Source: Bemisia tabaci (lineage: Eukaryota; Arthropoda; Insecta; Hemiptera; Aleyrodidae). From it: a stretch of 64,000 nt of DNA. Below, piece by piece: positions 31,953-42,160 of this stretch. The first letter of the stretch is position 1. Every line of letters starts with the position of its first letter. The notes under the pieces are model-generated. The model was not told where the DNA came from. It was given only the letters and a program-made list of their open reading frames with translations, and made no database searches. The translations under genes were made by a program, and so were the position numbers. The stretch is taken from positions 24,327,477-24,391,476 of the forward strand of contig NC_092801.1 of the NCBI RefSeq assembly GCF_918797505.1, given 5' to 3'.

Positions 31953-32475
31953 CGATTACGAATGAAGACGTTTGAAAATAAGTTGGGCCGATATTAAGAA
32001 ATGCACTATCAATGAGAAGCGAACGATTACGAATGAAGAAGTTTGAAAATAAATTGGGTCGAAATTAATAGAAACGAACTACAGAGTGTCTACTTAAACA
32101 GGCTGGCCAAAAATCAGTACCTTCATTTTGACAAAATTCGAAAAATATAAAAAATTTGAACTTCTCGCTTGAATTGCGACGAAAATGACAAGAACTGGAA
32201 AAAATTCCGGACCTTCTTGCGAAATATCCGCACTTTTTCAGTACTTCCGGAGCGTCCTTTAAAAATCAGTACTATTTCCGGACTTTCCGAAAATTCCGGA
32301 CTTGTAGACACCCTGAGCTAGAATAAGTCGCGAACGATTACGAATGAAGACGTTTGAAAATAAATTGGACCGAAATTGATAGAAACGCACTAACAATAAG
32401 TCGCGAACGATTACGAATGAAGACGTTTGAAAATAAATTGGGCCGAAATTTAGAAACGTATTAAGAATAAGTCGC
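31953..32475. repeat. 71-73 bp minisatellite, four units, split by S2
   Basis: Units start with CGATTACGAATGAAGACG at about 31953, 32024, 32335 and 32408. The second unit is interrupted by S2 between 32081 and 32316. Confidence 0.88.
32082..32315. mobile_element. Family S element (S2) inside the minisatellite
   Basis: CAGAGTGTCTACTTAAACAG...TTGTAGACACCCTG, 234 bp. Neighbouring units give the empty site; the flanks ACTA/GCTA-like are consistent with a short duplication. Confidence 0.82.
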
Positions 32476-33078
32476 ATCTTGGAAAAATAATGAGGCAAGA
32501 GAAGACTTGAATTCAACCAGTAGTAAATTAGCTCATAACAAGAATTCAAAGTCGCGAAAAAATATTTAAAACGCGAAAATAGTCGTTACACTTTGTCCTC
32601 TTAAGATCACATAAAACTGATATGAAATTTGAAATAATCAACACATTAAGGCGCTAATGTTTAGGTTTAATCTTCAAACCATCTCCCCCCTCCCTCTGTT
32701 CATATAATCATTCCTCATCCAAATTCATTTTCTCGCCATTGGTGCTATGAAATTGGCTCCAAAATATGGATTTGAACGATGAGCACATCGTAGAGTTTTT
32801 AGTTGGATACAGCCCACGAGGCGTTACTGTATCCGACTCATATTATTAATCCCCGAGTGTAGATAGCTGCTCTTACGGATGAGCGAAAAGAGCGATTCTT
32901 TATCGCGAAATGTAGTGCAAGTACATGCAACATTTTTACTCAGGCACGATCAAGAGGCGACTAATTCGGCCTGCATTCTCTCAGCCGTATATTCATGACG
33001 ATGCAACCAGCATGACCATTTGACGTCTATCGCACGGACTTGGACTCCAGTGTGAACGGTACATTGGGGATTTATATT
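32476..33078. other. Unannotated stretch
   Basis: No recognised content. Confidence 0.4.
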
Positions 33079-33331
33079 TTGCCGTGGTAAGGAAGAGCGC
33101 CGTATGAACATTCCGAAGTTGCCAAATTTCCTTCGATAAAGTGTTTAGTTTCAAGAAAAAATTTGAATATTTCTTTTTAAACTTTTCAGGAGCTTAAGGT
33201 GAAATTACGAATAAAAGTAACTGAAAAATTGGAGGAAAAATATTAATGAGTTTACCAGGAAAATAGTGTATTATCAAAGGAAATTTGGCAACGCCAGAAA
33301 GTTCATACGGCGTTTTTCCTTGGCATGGCAG
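33079..33331. mobile_element. Family F MITE (F10)
   Basis: TTGCCGTGGTAAGG...CCTTGGCATGGCAG, inner arms GTTGCCAAATTTCCTTCGAT and inverse. Confidence 0.83.
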
Positions 33332-34282
33332 CTGCTTTCGGGAGATAATTCCCAAAATGTTTTGTATCGTTTTCGAGGTTCTTGTAGTTAGTCCTCCTTT
33401 GTTTTTCGAAATTGTTTCTAATTTTAAACGAGAACAAGGAAAGTGAGGGAAAGGAAGTGTAGAAAACGGAGAAAATTAAAAGTCAAATGCAGAAACGTTT
33501 GGTTTAGTAACTGGAATGATCACACAAATTGTCTGAAATTCGAGGAAAGAAAATATTGCTTCGATGTTTTTTTCCAGCCCTTCAAAATATTAATATTAAG
33601 TCTGCGGTGCCGAACTAAAACACGCTAAAATAGAGGCAGAGGGGTATCGATCGATTTAAACAGGTACTAATTAGTATTGCTACTGGTTCGGTGTCGGGTT
33701 CGCGCAAAACCGGTCGTGCACAACCCAGTAAACTTATCCTGCCACAAATATAACCCACAGAAAATTTTGAGACTGGACCGTGACCTACATTGACGAACTT
33801 GCAACGTTGCCAGATGTTTAGAAATTATTACAATGCATGCAACAAAACAAAATAAGATGGGTTAATAATGATATGAACAGTTCGGCTATTGTGCAAGCAC
33901 GGTCGATTAGTTATATTATGCTGTCCACTTTATGATGCAGGCACTTTACGACGATTTAATTATCTTTTACGACTGGACGCGCATAAAAAATCGGTGCATA
34001 GAACGGTGCAAAACAAGCCTCGGGCGATAGTAAAAAATTCAAATGCAACAAAATTGCAACCGCGCGATTTTAAGTCCTCCTGAACGGTCACGATTTATCT
34101 CACTAGCCTTAATCAAGTACGAAACCCTCTTGGAAGCCGATGACATTAATTAACGTGTGAATTTCCACCGGTGACAAAACAGTTCGCTCCAAACACACGT
34201 TGGAATTAAGAGACTTTAGATGGCAAATTACAAAAAGCGAACGATTTTGCTTAAATTATCTATCATAAGCATAGGAAAATAT
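33332..34282. other. Low-copy stretch without recognised gene
   Basis: Short plus-strand frames at 33443-33628 and 33889-34083 lack recognisable motifs. Confidence 0.4.
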
Positions 34283-34523
34283 CACTGAAAATAAAAACAC
34301 ATTGGATCTAGAGTCCAGACTCTTGAAAACACTGACAAGAAAAAATACTCTTGCTTCAATCAGATTTTTGCTTGAATCAAAAGAAAATCCGCTCAGATTA
34401 AGAGGCTTGGTTCTTGATTTAAGAAAAAATCCGATTGAATCAAGAGTATTTTTTCTTGTCGATGTTTTTAAGGGTCTGGACGTTAGATCCGATGTGTTTT
34501 TTTTTTTTTTGTTTCTTCCAGTG
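34283..34523. mobile_element. Family A MITE (A10)
   Basis: CACTGAAAATAAAAACAC...CCAGTG with AT on both sides. The T-run near the right end is expanded. Confidence 0.88.
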
Positions 34524-34757
34524 ATATCTCAAAATTATTTTTGATGGTTTCCTTTCAGTAAAAGTATTCGCTGATTTGTACATCGAATACTCAAAATACA
34601 TTTTTGATGCTCCTTTCGAATATGAAAGATAGTCTATAGTAGGTACTAGGGTGTCTGCTGAAACAACTTTGCCAAAAATCTGTACATCTTGGCCAAAAAT
34701 CTCAAAATTATATTTAATGGCTTCCTTTTGCTAAAAGTATTTGCTGATTTGTACATT
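34524..34757 (+). repeat. Direct repeat of ~58 bp spaced ~173 bp
   Basis: ATCTCAAAATTATTTTTGAT... at 34525-34583 recurs at 34699-34757. The spacer holds a family S-like fragment (AGGGTGTCTGCTGAAACAAC). Confidence 0.7.
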
Positions 34758-35278
34758 CAATTTTCACATTTTTCATTTTTGTCGCTCCACTCTCTTGGGC
34801 AAACCAACCATCATCTCGTATGATACCGTAATGTGACATTCTTACTGATCGCTACAGTTTTGCAAGTAACTCAAAAGACTTTACTCCCAGTGTCTTCTTT
34901 GTCTACAGATTTGTCTATCAATGTCTATAATCAGCCCGCTGTCTAAGGATCCACTGATCTATCTATAATTAAAAACCACGTAAAGCATTGTATCTTCAAG
35001 TCGGAGAGAAGATTTGTTTATGACCAGTTAGGACGGGAAGTCTGAGAACTTGAATTATTGCCTGAAGTAATTCAGTTCAAATCACAGCATCGAAAGGTGA
35101 GTTTCGATGCTAGGCCGGGTCTTCGTTTGCTATCGATTTTATGTCAATGTCCATGCGCTAACGACTTAATTTTTATCGAGGGCGATCTTTTAACTTTATT
35201 GCTCGGTAGCTAGAAGTAGCCCGGAGGCGAGCACTTGTTGGAATGCACTGGTCCTGAACCTTGGAGAGGCAGTTGTGT
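34758..35278. other. Unannotated stretch with a family G tip
   Basis: 34876-34943 contains GTCTTCTTTGTCTACAG and ATAATCAGCCCGC, the right tip of family G. The rest is unassigned. Confidence 0.45.
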
Positions 35279-35286
35279 AGCCTCTC

Positions 35287-35991
35287 CAGGCCCGCCACAA
35301 GGGGGGGGGGGGGGGGGGGGATACTGAGTCCCTGGTACCGGGGCCCGTGTTACCCGTGAAAAACCACTACGAATTCATATGCAACCCTTTTTTCGTAAGA
35401 AAAAGTGAAAAATTTACCCTAAAAATTTCGCAAAAGGTGAATAGATTTTCAGAAACACGCTGGGGTACTGTAGAATTCTTCTTAAATTTCCAAAGAAGTA
35501 TACTTCTTGGAAAATTTCTATCTTTTTTCGAGATTTTCAGTACAGAGGGATATTCTTAGTAACTGCATTTCATTTTCTTCCGTCGTCAGATGCTAAGAGT
35601 CTCCAGTCTGGGCATCCTCGACTTCAATGGTTCATGGCTCAACTCCCTTGCCATAGACAAACGAAGAGGGAGTCCAGGGGGGCCTGGCCCTCATAGAACT
35701 GAAAATAGTGTCATATGCCCCCCCCCAAAAAAAAAAAAATAAAAATTTTCCAGATGTTTTGAATGCAAAAATTCGCAAGTATTTTGTGCTGAAAGTAGAG
35801 AAAAAAAAAAACAGAATTATTCCGCAGAAATTGATGGAAAAATTCTTTATGGAAGTTTCAAAATGCGTCCGATTAGTCGTATAAATTCTAAAATTTCTCG
35901 GGGGATGCCCCTCGGACCCCCCTCCCCTCCGTGCTTGGGGCCCGGACCTTAAAACTGGTACCAGGGCCCGAGATAGGATGTGGCGGGCCTG
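35287..35991. mobile_element. hAT-like element, CAGGCCCGCCACA termini, 8-bp TSD
   Basis: 705 bp. TIRs CAGGCCCGCCACA and TGTGGCGGGCCTG; AGCCTCTC exactly on both sides (35279-35286, 35992-35999). A second inverted block (CCCTGGTACCGGGGCCCG) lies next to each end. It has a 20-base G run at 35301-35320. No transposase frame, so it is non-autonomous. Confidence 0.92.
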
Positions 35992-36056
35992 AGCCTCTCT
36001 AGAGCTTTTTCCAAACTCCTACGAATACAAACTAACGCAGCAGTATGCGTACCTCA

Positions 36057-36608
36057 CAGGGTTGCCACAAAAATTTGGAAATGATTTTCCCTGACTTTTC
36101 CAGGTTTTCCCTGACGAAAAATGGAGAAATTCCCTGACCTTTGAGAACGCGCGCCATGATCGCACAGCCAAATTTACACCTTGCTAGCTACCATCGCACT
36201 AATCTGGCGTCTCATTTGAAACGCGCTTAAGCTAAGGAGTCAGAAATTAATTGTAGAAACGAATTTAAAGAAGAAAATTAAACGGTTAGTGCTAAGTCAT
36301 CGGTAGTCGATAAAATTTCAAAAATACACAAAACAACTTCCAATTTGCGTTGCTTGTTGCGTTGGCGACCAAATACGGCTGCATAATTTAACTCTTGAAT
36401 AAATCGCGAGATATGCCACTTCATCGTAATTTATATTCCGTTCAAAACCGAAAAAAGAAAGATTTTAAGCAACTCGTGAAAATTGTGAATTTTTCCCTGA
36501 CTTTTAGCTGTTTTTGGTCGATTTCCCTGACTTTTCCAGGTTTTCCAGAGCACTTTTTTCCCCTGACTTTTCCAGGTTTTCCCTGATTCCCTGACCGTGG
36601 CAACCCTG
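36057..36608. mobile_element. Family R element (R1), CAGGGTTGCCAC termini
   Basis: 552 bp, ends CAGGGTTGCCAC and GTGGCAACCCTG. Subterminal regions repeat TTTTCCCTGACTTTTCCAGG. It truncates the 480-bp satellite on its right side. No TSD seen. Confidence 0.82.
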
Positions 36609-37000
36609 GAAGGCGCGTCAAACTGCGAAGATGTCATGATCGCCCTGCCGACCCTCGCTGGCGGGACAAACGCTACCATCGCTGCGACAATTAGACGACG
36701 CGTCATTATTTATGACTTTCTTCTAAGTTTCACCATGAAAAAAAAATAACTATCCTAATAGCTACGATTTAGTATCATGGACCGTGGTTTTTTTTTCGGT
36801 TTTAAGAAAAAAAGGAAACTAGGATTAAATTTAATGTCGCGACGAAATTTCCTGCGAATTCAGCTAAAATCGCTCGTAAAATTATTGTAAACTTTTTAGA
36901 GAATCTGTGCGTATCTTATGAAAAATATCGATTAAAATAGAAGCATTGACTGTGCTTTGCAACGTTGCAATCGAGGTAAATCAGCCCTTTTTCGCGTGGA

Positions 37001-37261
37001 ATGAACCATCGATATTTGAGTTCGTTTACGGCAGGCGTAACATACAACTATTTGACCACGGGTGTACGCATGTTGCAGCTCCGCCGGATTGAAGACGCGT
37101 CAACCTGCGAACATGTCCTGACCGCCCTGCCGACCCTCGCTGGCGGGACGAACGCTAACATCACTGCGACACTTAGACGACGCGTCATTATTTCTGACTC
37201 TCATCTAAGTTTCACCATGAAAAAAAATAATTATCTTAATAGCTACGATTTAGAATCATAG
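37001..37261 (+). CDS. Satellite-borne frame, copy 1 (86 codons), function unknown
   Basis: Opens at 37001 and stops at 37261. The sequence TTTACGGCAG just before GCGTAAC would serve as a splice acceptor, so it may derive from an exon. I do not recognise the protein. The homologous frame is open in the truncated unit upstream and in the next unit, without frameshift until the A-run, which is compatible either with coding ancestry or with recent duplication. Confidence 0.2.
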   Translation: MNHRYLSSFTAGVTYNYLTTGVRMLQLRRIEDASTCEHVLTALPTLAGGTNANITATLRRRVIISDSHLSFTMKKNNYLNSYDLES

Positions 37262-37411
37262 ACCGTGGTTTTTTTTCGGTTGAGAGAAAAAAAGTAAACG
37301 AGGACTAAATTCAATATAGCGCCGAAATTTCCTGCGAATTCAGTTAAAATCGATCGTAAATTCATTGTAAATTTTTCAGAGAATCTGTGCATATCTTATG
37401 AAAAATATCGA

Positions 37412-37678
37412 TTGGCGGCAGGCGTAACATACAACTATTTGACCACGGGTGTACGCATGTTGCAGCTCCGCTGGATTGAAGGCGCGTCAACCTGCGAAGA
37501 TGTCTTGACCGCCCTGCCGACCCTCCCTAGCGGGACGAACGCCAACATCGCTGCGACACTTAGACGACGCGTCATTATTTATGACTCGCTTCTAAGTTTC
37601 ACCATGAAAAAAAAAAATAACTATCCTAATGACTACGATTTAGAATCTCGGACCGTGGTTCTTTTTTCGGTAAAATGA
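37412..37678 (+). CDS. Satellite-borne frame, copy 2 (88 codons), function unknown
   Basis: Starts within the shortened unit (the 95-bp deletion brings in a new ATG) and reads the same peptide as copy 1 with about a dozen replacements. Function unknown; same caveats. Confidence 0.2.
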   Translation: MAAGVTYNYLTTGVRMLQLRWIEGASTCEDVLTALPTLPSGTNANIAATLRRRVIIYDSLLSFTMKKKNNYPNDYDLESRTVVLFSVK

Positions 37679-37823
37679 AAAAAGGAAACTAGGACTAAAT
37701 TTAATATCGCGACGAAATTTCCTGCATATTCAATGTAAATCCTTCGTAAAATTATTGTAAATTTTTCAGAGAATCCGTGCGTATCGTATGAAAAATATCG
37801 ATTGAAATTGAAGCATTAACTGT

Positions 37824-37833
37824 GCTTTGCAAC

Positions 37834-37834
<1 letters not shown>
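37824..37834 (+). repeat. Target-site duplication, left copy
   Basis: GCTTTGCAACG, repeated exactly at 38128-38138. Confidence 0.9.
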
Positions 37835-37894
<60 letters not shown>

Positions 37895-38127
37895 AAATAA
37901 CATATTTATTAGTTTATTTACAGATTACAATTATTTGAGATAGTTATTGATGAATAAACACTTATAATGTACAATCTACTAAGAAAGAGTAAAGATATAA
38001 TTAGACATTGTAATAAGATTAAGAAAGTTAGGAACTTACTAAGACTAATTAATTACTACTATAATTAATATATACATTAAGTTGTGGTTATAACACCGGT
38101 ATCGCCTGTAGGCATTTCTTCGGTATG
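37835..38127 (-). mobile_element. Minus-strand poly(A) retroposon, 5'-truncated
   Basis: A 59-base T run (poly(A) on the minus strand) is followed by 234 bp and exact 11-bp duplications. Reading the minus strand gives the tail of a frame, HTEEMPTGDTGVITTT then TAA, a short 3' UTR with AATAAA near the A-tail, then poly(A). This is the signature of LINE-machinery insertion: a truncated LINE or a truncated mRNA retrocopy. The source gene is not identified. Confidence 0.88.
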
Positions 38128-38138
38128 GCTTTGCAACG
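38128..38138 (+). repeat. Target-site duplication, right copy
   Basis: GCTTTGCAACG. Confidence 0.9.
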
Positions 38139-38262
38139 TTGCAATCGAGGAAAATAAGCTCCTTTTCGCGTGGAATTGAGTTTGTTTACGGCAGGCGTAT
38201 CATACAACTATTTGACCACGGGTGTACGCATGTTGCAGCTCCGCCGGATTGAAGGGTCTCAA

Positions 38263-38833
38263 TGTTTCAAGCTGCGTCTAATTAGGGTACTGAAATTTTC
38301 AAATTTTCCGGTCCCGACGCTCGGCGAGGCTCCCGGAGCCGAAAAACCGTACAAAACTGCCAATTTTTATCAATTTTCGACTGGGAAAAAAATTCCCAGC
38401 TTTTAGTCGCATCCTACGTAGTTGGAGGCGTAGAATCGATTGCACACGGTCCCATCGCGTGGGGCGGCTCCCTGAGCCGAGAAACCGTCAAAAAAAGGGG
38501 GGGGGGGTTAGCGAAAGTGTTTTTTTTTTTTTGTGTGTGTGTGTGCCGATAGCGCGGTCCGGCGGACTTGTGGAGCTTTTTCGAACAAAAAATGGGACTC
38601 ATCGGGTCATTTCCAAAGGGACTTGGCCTCGGCCCGATCGGAGAACTTTCGATTTTGACGCTAAAAATTTAGTCAATGTAACTTGCTCTCTTCGCTATCA
38701 CGGCAGTATTGCTATGCCTATCAATGTCAATAATCGGCTCGCAGGTTTATGAGTCTAAAGAATCAAACGGTTCTACCGGTACTAACCTGCGATGGAGGGA
38801 GGGGGGGAGGGTAGGTGGGCTAGGACATGACAG
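38263..38833. other. Mixed sequence with low-complexity tracts
   Basis: Inverted-like blocks CCCGGAGCCGAAAAACCGT and GGCTCCCTGAGCCGAGAAAC, a G run near 38499, a T run and a (GT)n stretch near 38521-38545. 38690-38745 resembles the tip of family G. Confidence 0.45.
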
Positions 38834-38957
38834 TGGACGTATTTCTGCCGAACAGAACTATGTGCATAACAACATGAGCCCCGAGACCAATAAGAATGTA
38901 TGCACATCAGGGCTCACGTCTTAATGCACATAATTCCGTTTGGCAGAAAGACGTCCA
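38834..38957. mobile_element. Family N MITE (N3)
   Basis: TGGACGTATTTCTGCC...GGCAGAAAGACGTCCA, AG on both sides. Confidence 0.8.
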
Positions 38958-38999
38958 AGTGTCGACGACGACGCCACTCGGTTCCCGGTGGGAGGGGAA

Positions 39000-39164
39000 C
39001 AGTGGCGTGGCGCGAATGGCGATAAATCGATTGTTATGCCCTTTAAACCTATGGAATAGGATCGATAAACAGGGTGTTTGCAGCGAACACCTTAATAATC
39101 GATTCTTTACCATAGGTTTAAATTACATAACAATCGATTTATCGCAATTCACGCCACGCCACTG
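39000..39164. mobile_element. Family E hAT-like palindrome (E4) with 8-bp TSD
   Basis: CAGTGGCGTGGCGCGAATGG...CACGCCACGCCACTG; GAGGGGAA on both sides (38992-38999, 39165-39172). Confidence 0.93.
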
Positions 39165-39172
39165 GAGGGGAA

Positions 39173-39822
39173 GGGCGAGGAGCGCGACTAATTGCAGGGT
39201 GCACGCGGTGCAAGTGCGCGAGATGAGTCGCTGAAACGCTCGCAGGAGAAATTCGCGCCGCGGCAGGGACAACAGGGGCAGAGGCACCCGTTTCATTACC
39301 GGCTCGCATTAGTTATCGCCCGGACAACGGGCCGATGATGCCCGTGATTTGCGCTCCAGGTTGACGGATCGCGCGCTAACGTCATTCGTCAAAGCGCACA
39401 TACAGGCCTGGGTACCTGCAAGTCTGAAAAACTTAGACCGTAAAAAGTTTTAATGTGTCCATTGAATTCTAGATAAAATTTCGACGAGGGCATGCATCTT
39501 GTGGTGCTTCATTTCGTGCCCTTTGTAGTGGTCTGTTTTGAGTATTTGGGGGCGAATTCAAGGAACGACTATGAATGACCTTGAGACTCACTTCAATTGT
39601 GAGGACTGACGTAATGGTTGTTTTTCTTTTCGTTTTTTTCTGGAATTTATGTTCAAATATTTATCTCCATAGACAGTAGGTTAGGATTTTTAGCCAACGT
39701 GCGTTAAAAACCAGAAAACTTGAAATCTCAAAACATAGGAAGAAAGATCATTCGAGCGCAATTTTCCCTCGCAAAGAGATACGCTGCTTGATGCAACGCT
39801 TGTTGCGACCAAACCAAAAAAT
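39173..39822. other. Low-copy sequence; shares 50 bp with 44.1 kb
   Basis: 39280-39329 (GAGGCACCCGTTTCATTACC...) recurs at 44109-44158 with two changes. Remainder unassigned. Confidence 0.45.
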
Positions 39823-39937
39823 AACCCTGCCTTCATTACGTTAAATTTCTTTGTCAAATTTGGTACTGAATTCTTTAGTCTCATGACGTCAAAAGTGCGA
39901 TCTCAAAATTCTAAAAAAATGACAAGTACCTGGCTGA

Positions 39938-39979
39938 AATTATGGAACGAATCGATGTAATATATCGCACGTCGCTTTG
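39938..39979 (+). repeat. 42-bp direct repeat left of P1
   Basis: Identical to 40265-40306; contains ATCGATGTAATATATCGCAC. Confidence 0.92.
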
Positions 39980-40257
39980 CAGGGTGTCTAGTATTTTTTT
40001 AATTTTGAAAACTCCTGATATTTTACTGATTTTTCCTGCTATTTTATAAAAAATTCCTGATTCTTTCATTTTGAAAATTCCTGATATTTTCCTGATTTTT
40101 CTCGACTCCAGGCACAGTAGGCAAAAGGAATTAAGACATTCTCCGCTGAGGAGATTTGCGTAAGAAACATTCGTGATAAAACGTCCGATTTTTCCGATTT
40201 TCCTGATCGGCCAAAATTCCTGATATTTTCCGGTTTTTCCTGATGCTAGACACCCTG
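39980..40257. mobile_element. Family P element (P1)
   Basis: CAGGGTGTCTAG...CTAGACACCCTG, filled with repeats of AATTCCTGATATTTTCCTGA. Flanked by 42-bp direct repeats. Confidence 0.85.
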
Positions 40258-40264
40258 CAGCTGT

Positions 40265-40306
40265 AATTATGGAACGAATCGATGTAATATATCGCACGTC
40301 GCTTTG
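40265..40306 (+). repeat. 42-bp direct repeat right of P1
   Basis: Exact second copy. Confidence 0.92.
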
Positions 40307-40335
40307 ACACAAAAAATGGCTTCCGTCAAATCACC

Positions 40336-40683
40336 TGAATTCCTCACCCTGTAATGGTCCATATTCCTGAAAATATGGCAACCCTGGCGAGGCTTCCCAT
40401 GTTTCCCCGTCAAATTGCCGGCCCTTTGGGCTTCCCAAGGCCACTCCTTGGACTCAAATGACCTTGACGAGCGTGCAGGAGCCGCGGGACCGGCTCGAGT
40501 ACCGTAAATATGCTCTTAATTTCAGTTCGGGTCCGGGATAATAAAGGCCGCGTTACAGCGTTACGGCGTTACGCACGGAGATAACGCAAGTTTACGTGCG
40601 CCCGGCAGAAAACCGCCAATTATCGAGGTCTACCGCGCCGCCCAGATCCAGTTCACGCACTTTTTACGCCATCCGCATGCCGA
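40336..40683. other. GC-moderate unannotated stretch
   Basis: No recognised repeat or gene. Confidence 0.4.
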
Positions 40684-40691
40684 TTGATTAT

Positions 40692-40844
40692 CGGTCGCGA
40701 GGCGTGAACGATCGATTATCGATATTTCTCCATTTGAGGCTATGGTAAAGAATCGATTAGTGCGAACACCCTGTTGATTATACTTTTCCATGGCTTTAAA
40801 TGACAGATCGATCGATATATCGCAAAGCACGCCGCGCGCCACTG
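40692..40844. mobile_element. Family E hAT-like palindrome (E5) with 8-bp TSD
   Basis: Left end decayed (CGGTCGCGAGGCGTGAA), right end GCGCGCCACTG; TTGATTAT on both sides (40684-40691, 40845-40852). Confidence 0.9.
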
Positions 40845-40914
40845 TTGATTATAGCTAGCAATCGTAGACGAGAGGAAATGACCGGTCGATTGATACGTTA
40901 TCCGACCAAGGAAA

Positions 40915-41141
40915 CTCTGGAAAAAAAAGTCGCTTGGATCTAGTGTCCAGACTCTTGGAAACAATGACAAGAAAAAAAACTCGATTCAATCGGATTTTTG
41001 CTTAAATCAAGAACCCAGTCTCTTAATTTAAGCAGATCTCTTTTTGATTCAAGCAAAAATCCGATTGAATGAAGAGGATTTTTTCTAGTCATCGTTTTCA
41101 AGAGTCTGGAATCTAGATCCAAGCGACTTTTTTTTCCGGTG
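40915..41141. mobile_element. Family A MITE, variant arms (A11)
   Basis: CTCTGG...CCGGTG, arms contain GTCGCTTGGATCTAGTGTCC; AA on both sides. Confidence 0.87.
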
Positions 41142-41274
41142 AAGGTTTCGCAGATTGGCCTTACTTGCTCTGTCGTCGAAAGTCATTCTCTCAAATTTAC
41201 AAAATTTGTCTGATCGAATTTGGATGAAAACACCGATTTTACTAGAAAACGACAACAATCTTCATACTTGTATA

Positions 41275-41528
41275 TTGCCGTGCTAAGGAAGAACATCGTA
41301 TGAGCCTTCAGACGTTGCCGAGTTTCCTTCGATAAAAACCGAATTTACTGGGAAAATTGTGAATATTTTCCCCCAAACTTTTCAGGCACTCTAATACGCA
41401 ATTTAACCTAAAATATCTGAGAATTTCAAAGGAAAAATATGCATGAATGTTGTCAAAAATACATGTTTTATCAAGGGAAATTTGGCAACTCTCGAATGGT
41501 CATACGGCGTTCTTCCTTGCCACGGCGG
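41275..41528. mobile_element. Family F MITE (F11)
   Basis: TTGCCGTGCTAAGGAAGAAC...CTTGCCACGGCGG, normal inner arms. Confidence 0.83.
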
Positions 41529-41644
41529 GTTAATACCGAGACTTATGACGAGAAAGCCGGATGCCAGAAGAGCGCACAAATTGACGTTGTTTCAAACGAG
41601 ACAGCCGAGAGGGGTATTCAGGGTTGCCATAAATTTCTAATCTT

Positions 41645-41873
41645 CACTGGGGAAAAAAAACACATTGTATTTAGAGTCCAGACTCTTGAAAACATTGACA
41701 AGAAAAAAAACTCTTGATTCAATCGGATTTTTGCTTGAATAAAAACGAAACCCGCTTAAATTAAGAGACTTGGTTCTTGATTTAAGCTAGATTCTGATTG
41801 AATCAAGAGTACTTTTCCTTGTCGATGTTTTTAAGAGTTTGGACTCTAGGTCCAATGAGTTTTTTTTCCAGTG
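41645..41873. mobile_element. Family A MITE (A12)
   Basis: CACTGG...CCAGTG with TT on both sides. It sits inside a family R-like fragment (GTTGCCATAAATTTC on the left, TTCCCTGACGTTTG on the right). Confidence 0.88.
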
Positions 41874-42160
41874 TTCAAATTCCCTGACGTTTGAAAAACC
41901 ACCAATATTGGAAATGTGATCCACGTTTTTGTAGATAACGCGGTAAAATTGTGAGTTCTCCCATTTAAAAATATAAATTTTCATTGTCACAGTTCGTTTG
42001 AGCTATGTGCTAAGCCGCTCTCCATAATTTTTGCGGCCTTCGACGGGTATTAGTTCCTCGATGAGCCCGCCAAATTCAGGTTTTGGAAATATGACTCGGG
42101 TTTTTATTTTTATAAATATATTAGGGTGGACCGCGAAACTGAACAAAACAAGGAGCAAGA

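Larger units (their letters stand above)
36609..38262 (+). repeat. ~480-bp tandem satellite, three units, with a retained short frame
   Basis: Corresponding points (GAAGGCGCGTCAA) lie at 36609, 37091 and 37479, with a fourth partial unit from 38193. The middle period is 388 bp because about 95 bp is missing before 37416. Each unit holds an open frame reading roughly GVTYNYLTTGVRMLQLRRIE then DVLTALPTLAGGTNANI, ending in poly-K/N from an A-run. Changes among units are at both silent and replacement positions. Confidence 0.85.
39823..40335. mobile_element. Family Q half-element (Q2), split by P1
   Basis: Matches the right half of the TTAA element at 62.1 kb (GCGATCTCAAAATT, ATCGCAC.TCG, GACACAAAAAATGG, AATCACCT). 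P1 lies inside it between 42-bp direct repeats. Confidence 0.65.
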
